This document shows, piece after piece, positions 5,279 through 9,290 of a DNA stretch of 9,290 nt. Below the pieces are notes generated by a model. That model had not been told where the DNA came from, searched no databases, and worked only from the letters and a program-made list of their open reading frames with translations. Each line of letters starts with the position of its first letter. The first letter of the stretch is position 1. The position numbers were made by a program, and so were the translations under genes. Origin of the DNA: Polyangiaceae bacterium (GTDB lineage Bacteria > Myxococcota_A > Polyangia > Polyangiales > Polyangiaceae); NCBI GenBank assembly GCA_025934595.1, contig JAICXU010000070.1:1-9290 (forward strand). The letters are read 5' to 3'.

Positions 5279-8200
5279 ATGACCCAAACGATCGATATTT
5301 TGCGCGGGGAGCTCGAGCGTCTTTTTTCGCTCGAGGAGATGACGGGGATGAGTCGCACGCTTCTCGGATTGGATCCGGAAGACGTGGGCGGGCTGAGCGC
5401 AAAGGGAAGCTTCGCGCGCGCCTTGACCGAGCGTTGCGTCGACGGCGATCGCATCGAAGCGCTCGTGGACGTCATCTTGGTGTCACGCAGCGAGGTCGAT
5501 CCGCGCGTGCGCGACATCGCCGCCCTCCTCGGCACCGACGACTTGCCGCCTGGCGCGAAGCTCGGTCCGTACACGATCGAGCGCAAGGTCGCGTCGAGCG
5601 ATCTCGGCGTGCAATACGCGGCGAAAAAAGACGGCCGCGCGTACACGGTGAAGACGCTTCGCCGCGAAGCCGCTCGCGACAAGCGCGCCGTGCATCGTTT
5701 CCTCACGTCGAATCGCCTCGTGTCGACGGTCGAAGACGAAGGCCTACCGAAAAATCTCGAAGCCGGTGAAGCAGGCGAAGGCGTCTACTATGTCGCGTAC
5801 GAATACTTCGAGGCCACGCCGCTCTCGGCGCGTCTCGCGCGCACCGGTCCCACGCACATCAATGAGCTCAAGCCGCTTTTGCGCGGCATTTTGGAGCCTC
5901 TCGCGGCGCTGCACAAAGCGCAGCTCACGCACGGCGATCTCAAGCTCGATCACGTTCTTCTCACGCGCCCAGCGGGAGCTGCAGGCCTCGGAGCCAGCGG
6001 AGGATCGAACGCGCTGCTCTCCGGATCACTCGCCGACGTGCGCGTCGTCCTGATCGATTTCGGAGGCGATCGTCTTCGCCCCCGTCTCGCGCACGGCGCG
6101 CAGAACGGCGGATTCGGATTTTTGGCCGTCTACGGGTCGCCACGCACGATCGCGCCGGAGCAAGTGCGCGGTCGCCCGTCGGATGCACGCACGGACGTCT
6201 ACGCGTTCGGCTCGATGCTCTACGAGCTCTTGAGCGGCAAGCCCGTCTTCCAAGCCGACGCGCCCGCCGACGCCGCGTTCTCGCATCTCGCGGTGAAACC
6301 CGAGCCGCCGAGCACGAAAGCGCCACGCGGCTGGATCACGAAAGAGATCGACGACTGGGTTTTGTCGATGCTCGACAAGAATCCCGCGTCGCGTCCGAAA
6401 GACGCGGGCGCGCTTCTCGACTCGCTCGATCGCCTCGGCCGCACCGCGAAGACGATGCCGGGCGCGACGAAGATCGCACCCGAGAAGCTCGAGTCCTTGC
6501 TCGACATGCTGACCGCCGCGCCGGACGACTCGGAAGCGGCCATTGCGCTCGAAAAAGCGGTCGACGAGGGCGGCGACGCGAAGCGCATCGCCGAGGCGTT
6601 CGCCGCCGCCGCAGCTCAAGTCACCGGTCACGACGACGACGCGAAAGAGACGGAAAAAGCCCTGCTTTACCGCGCTGCGCGCATTTACGACGGCGCCGCG
6701 CAAGACAAAGCGAAGGCAGAAGAGATCTACAAAGAGATCGTCACGCTCGATCCGTCGGACGAGATTGCGACGTTCGCGCTCGAAGAGGTGCGTCGCTCGC
6801 TCGGCAAGTACGAGGAGATCGTCGAAGACCTCCTGAATCGCACCGAGAGCGCCGAGCCCGGCGGTCCGCGTGCGCGCATTCTCTCCGAGATCGGTCGCCT
6901 CTACGCGAGCGAGCTCGATGACGCCGAGCAGGCCCTCGTCGCGTACGCGCAAGCGATCTGCGAATTGCCGACGAACGAGGATTACTCCGCCGAGGTCGAG
7001 CGTCTCGCGGGCGGCAAAGTGGAACGCTGGAACGAGGTGCTCTCGACATTGACCGAAGCGGTGAAGGGCGACTCGCTCTCGCCGACCGATCGCATCGCGC
7101 TCCTCGATCGCATCGCGCGCTGGTACGAGAGCAAGGTCGGCCGCGCCGATCTCGCGCTCATGGCGTATCAACAAATCCTCGCTGGTGATCCGGCGAGCGA
7201 GCTCGCGCTCGAAGGCCTCACGACGATCTACCGTCGCGCGCAGCAATGGCCGGAGCTCGCGAGCGTCCTCTTGAAGCGCGCCGATGCGGCAGGTGCCACG
7301 CCGCGCGCCCGGGATCTTCGCACGGAAGCTGCCGAGCTCTTCGAGTCGCGTCTGAACGACGCCCTTCGTGCACAAAAGCTCTACGAAGCGGTGCTCGCCG
7401 AAGATCCCGGCCACACGAAAGCGGGCGACGCCGTCGCACGAATCGCCGAGAAAAATGGGGATTTTACGAAGCTCGCCGCGCTCTACGAAGCGCGCATGCA
7501 TGCGCGTCGCGGCGAAGAACGCACGGCAGCCCTGATGAGCCTCGCGGAGGTCTACGAGGATCATTTGGACGACCTCACGAAGGCGACGCAGAAGTACGAA
7601 GAGCTTCTCGCGACCGACCCGACGAACCTCACGGGCCTGAAGGGCCTCGACCGCATCTACAACCGCACCGGTCGCTACCGCGAGCTGCTCGACGTCCTCG
7701 GGCGCCAAGTCGCCGCCGCGGCTACACCGCGCCAGAAGATCAACCTCTACGAGCGCATCGCGTCGCTGCACGACGAAGAGTTCCTCGATCACGCCGAAGC
7801 GGCGAAGGCGCGTGAGGCGATCCTCGAGCTCGATCCGTCGAACGACAGCTCGCTGACGGCGCTCGCGCGACATTATCGCGCGCTGTCGCGTTGGGAAGAT
7901 CTCGTGAAGCTCTACGAGAAGCACGCCGAGACCACGAACGACGAGCCGCGCCGCGTGGAGCTTTTCGTGCAGCGCGCACGCGTTCTCGCGGAGCAAATCG
8001 GATCGCCCGAGCGCGCGACGAAAGCCTACGATCAGATCCTCGAGATCGCGCCTGGTCACGCGGGTGCCCTCGAGGCGCTCGCACATTTGCGTGAGCTCTC
8101 GGGCGACGCCCATGCGGCGCTCAGCGCCGTCGAAGCGCTCGCTGCGAAAGCGGCCACGCCGGAAGCGAAGTCGGAGCAATGGGTGCGCGCCGCGAAGCTC

Positions 8201-9290
8201 CTCGAGACCCGCGGCGATCGCGACGGCGCGATCGAGCGCTACAAGCTCGCGCTCGAAGCGAATCGCAAAGACGCTGCCGCTTCCGCCGCTCTCCGCGACG
8301 CGTTCATGCAGCGCGGCGACTACACGGCGGTCGTCACGCTCGTCGAAAAAGAGCTCGAAGTGGCGGACGGCGCTCTCGCGAAAGGCCGCCTTTTGGCCGA
8401 GCTCGCGAAGATCCACAAGGTCTCGATTCAAGACATTTCGAAGGCCGAAACGTACGCGAAACGCGCGCTCGAGCTCGATGGCTCGAACCTCGACGCGCAG
8501 CTCGTTTTGGCGGATTTGGCCTACGAAGCGTCGCGTTTCATCGAGGCGAGCAAAGGCTACGAAGCGCTCGTCGGCCGCGTGGGCGCGCTCGCGAAAGACG
8601 AGGCTACGCGCACGCTCGTGCGTTTCGTCGAGTCGGTCGGCAAAGCTTCGCCGATGGGCGCGCCGCCGTCGTCGGTCGCAGCGGTATCGCAGGCCGCCCT
8701 GTCGCAGGGAAACCTCGACGGACCTCCGAGCGGAACGTTCGCGGGTCCAGCCTCGGGCCGCATCTCGCAAGCTCCGGCGAGCGTGTATCCGCCGGGCAAT
8801 CCGAAGATCGCTGCCGCCGTCGAGTCGTTGCAACGCGTCGCTCCCGACGACGTGCATGCGCTCGTTCGCGTCGCCAAGGTCGTGCTCGACCAAGGAGACT
8901 CGCAAACGGCGAAAAAGGTGTACGACGAGCTCGTCGCGAAACACGCGGTGCATCTCACCGCGAGCGAAAAGGGCGAGGTCTTTTACGGCGTCGGCGAATC
9001 GAGCCGCCGCCTCGGCGACCTCGACGGCGCAATCGAGCCCTTGCAGCAAGCCGCGAGCTTCGACTCCGCGAGCCCCGCGCCGCTTCGTGCGCTCGCGCGC
9101 GTCTACGAAGAGAAGGGGAGCTGGAGCGACGTCATTCGCGTGAAGAAGCGCCGCCTCGATCTCGCGACGGGCCAAGAGCGTTTCGATCTCCTCATCGAGA
9201 TCGGCGACGTCTATCTCCAGAAGCTCTCCGATCGCACGCTCGCATCGAAGACGTACGTCGCGGCTCTCGAAGAGAAGCCGGACGACCGCA
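5279..9290 (+). CDS. Degenerate Ser/Thr kinase-fold protein with long TPR-like repeat array (3' end outside window)
   Basis: From ATG 5279 the frame stays open to the right edge (1337 complete codons), so the C-terminus is missing. Residues 1-94 are a helical lead. Residues 96-386 are a kinase fold: LGPYTIERKV (95-104), lysine K125 (VKTL), HGDLKLDH (218-225), DFG (260-262), GSPRTIAPEQ (286-295), DVYAFG (306-311) and R372. Several catalytic positions are lost: the glycine loop reads ASSDLG, the helix-C glutamate aligns with S144, HRD is HGD, and the catalytic-loop Asn is H225. A Gly/Ala/Ser-rich insert (about 229-253) precedes DFG. From about 415, paired TPR-like hairpins recur every 72 residues, interrupted by a Ser/Pro/Ala linker (about 1120-1175). 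No membrane helix is seen, so it is probably a cytoplasmic scaffold. It diverges from the minus-strand genes. Weak kinase activity is not excluded. Confidence 0.95.
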   Translation, partial: MTQTIDILRGELERLFSLEEMTGMSRTLLGLDPEDVGGLSAKGSFARALTERCVDGDRIEALVDVILVSRSEVDPRVRDIAALLGTDDLPPGAKLGPYTIERKVASSDLGVQYAAKKDGRAYTVKTLRREAARDKRAVHRFLTSNRLVSTVEDEGLPKNLEAGEAGEGVYYVAYEYFEATPLSARLARTGPTHINELKPLLRGILEPLAALHKAQLTHGDLKLDHVLLTRPAGAAGLGASGGSNALLSGSLADVRVVLIDFGGDRLRPRLAHGAQNGGFGFLAVYGSPRTIAPEQVRGRPSDARTDVYAFGSMLYELLSGKPVFQADAPADAAFSHLAVKPEPPSTKAPRGWITKEIDDWVLSMLDKNPASRPKDAGALLDSLDRLGRTAKTMPGATKIAPEKLESLLDMLTAAPDDSEAAIALEKAVDEGGDAKRIAEAFAAAAAQVTGHDDDAKETEKALLYRAARIYDGAAQDKAKAEEIYKEIVTLDPSDEIATFALEEVRRSLGKYEEIVEDLLNRTESAEPGGPRARILSEIGRLYASELDDAEQALVAYAQAICELPTNEDYSAEVERLAGGKVERWNEVLSTLTEAVKGDSLSPTDRIALLDRIARWYESKVGRADLALMAYQQILAGDPASELALEGLTTIYRRAQQWPELASVLLKRADAAGATPRARDLRTEAAELFESRLNDALRAQKLYEAVLAEDPGHTKAGDAVARIAEKNGDFTKLAALYEARMHARRGEERTAALMSLAEVYEDHLDDLTKATQKYEELLATDPTNLTGLKGLDRIYNRTGRYRELLDVLGRQVAAAATPRQKINLYERIASLHDEEFLDHAEAAKAREAILELDPSNDSSLTALARHYRALSRWEDLVKLYEKHAETTNDEPRRVELFVQRARVLAEQIGSPERATKAYDQILEIAPGHAGALEALAHLRELSGDAHAALSAVEALAAKAATPEAKSEQWVRAAKLLETRGDRDGAIERYKLALEANRKDAAASAALRDAFMQRGDYTAVVTLVEKELEVADGALAKGRLLAELAKIHKVSIQDISKAETYAKRALELDGSNLDAQLVLADLAYEASRFIEASKGYEALVGRVGALAKDEATRTLVRFVESVGKASPMGAPPSSVAAVSQAALSQGNLDGPPSGTFAGPASGRISQAPASVYPPGNPKIAAAVESLQRVAPDDVHALVRVAKVVLDQGDSQTAKKVYDELVAKHAVHLTASEKGEVFYGVGESSRRLGDLDGAIEPLQQAASFDSASPAPLRALARVYEEKGSWSDVIRVKKRRLDLATGQERFDLLIEIGDVYLQKLSDRTLASKTYVAALEEKPDDR
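6536..8629 (+). repeat. Protein-level array of 72-residue TPR-like supra-repeats
   Basis: Within the large gene, a Pro (usually of a DP pair) recurs at residues 492, 564, 638, 710, 781, 853 and 925, a spacing of 71-74. Degenerate equivalents follow near 997 and 1068. Each unit reads roughly: DP, a helical hairpin with a Tyr or Trp before EL/DL, a charged loop, a second hairpin with A-x-x-x-Y, then L-x-x-DP. This is two TPR-sized hairpins per unit. After the linker the phase resumes (residues near 1189, 1263 and 1334). The DNA itself is diverged, so the repeat is old rather than a recent amplification. Confidence 0.8.
8630..8803 (+). other. Low-complexity Ser/Pro/Ala/Gly linker inside the large gene
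   Basis: Residues about 1118-1175 (GKASPMGAPPSS through SVYPPGNPK) break the helical repeat array with a disordered-looking segment rich in Ser, Pro, Ala, Gly and Gln. It stays in frame with matching codon use, so it is a natural hinge and not a broken gene. It could be flexible or a phosphorylation target; the second idea is inference only. Confidence 0.6.

Noticed and set aside
4858..5706. 282-codon minus-strand open frame spanning the divergent gap
   Set aside because: It crosses the promoter gap and runs antisense to the start of the large gene. Its translation is Ser/Arg-rich, and the 66-residue gene inside the same stretch has the better ribosome site and composition.
8064..9143. 359-codon plus-strand open frame
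   Set aside because: It overlaps the large gene in another frame. The Arg/Ser-rich product comes from shifted GCG/CTC/TCG codons.
6026..9175. Open frame of 1049 codons on the minus strand
   Set aside because: It lies in exact codon register opposite the large kinase-repeat gene, whose codons there avoid TTA, CTA and TCA. Its translation is Arg-rich with no recognisable domain, while the plus strand shows a kinase fold and regular repeats. It is a compositional shadow.
1..9290. CRISPR arrays, tRNA or rRNA genes, insertion sequences, prophage parts
   Set aside because: I saw no regularly spaced identical repeats, no tRNA- or rRNA-like sequence, no transposase motifs and no flanking target duplications. 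Nearly all of the window is explained by ordinary coding sequence.

Overview
The window is GC-rich DNA with strong G/C bias at third codon positions (GCG, CTC, TCG and ACG are favoured). It carries two proteins with eukaryotic-type Ser/Thr kinase folds, one of them fused to a response-regulator receiver and the other to a very long helical repeat array. This points to a myxobacterium (Myxococcota, probably the Polyangia side). That assignment is inference from gene content and style; no rRNA or other marker gene is present.

Layout: (1) 3-254 (+) is the C-terminal end of an unrecognised protein whose start lies outside the window. (2) 315-1181 (+) is a class I SAM-dependent methyltransferase of the leucine carboxyl methyltransferase-like family. 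(3) 1178-2602 (-) is a receiver-Ser/Thr kinase fusion. Genes 2 and 3 converge and share a CTAG tetranucleotide for their two stop codons. (4) 2736-4703 (-) is a 655-residue multidomain protein with a conserved-looking MNYLFGDSTP start, a long Pro-rich linker and a helical C-terminus; function unknown. (5) 4920-5120 (-) is a 66-residue charged protein with an AT-hook-like GRGRPR core and a very good ribosome binding site. (6) 5279 to the right edge (+) is by far the largest gene, at least 1337 codons and still open at the edge. It encodes a degenerate kinase domain followed by a strikingly regular 72-residue helical repeat array.

Genes 5, 4 and 3 run in the same direction on the minus strand, and gene 6 diverges from them across a 158-bp regulatory gap (5121-5278) that holds a TATATA box. 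The 183-bp gap between genes 5 and 4 holds a perfect 12-bp inverted repeat that can extend to a 41-nt hairpin. It also holds a frame encoding a possible membrane segment with no convincing start.

A plausible but unproven reading is a local signalling cluster. The receiver-kinase would be an active Ser/Thr kinase gated by phosphotransfer. The large protein would be a pseudokinase or weak kinase acting as a scaffold. The small DNA-binding-like protein and the MNYLFGDSTP protein would be partners or targets. The most novel-looking points are the multiply degraded kinase motifs joined to the 72-residue repeats, the intergenic hairpin, and the uncharacterised protein between the two kinases. Many other long open frames, including one of 1049 codons antisense to gene 6, are compositional shadows.
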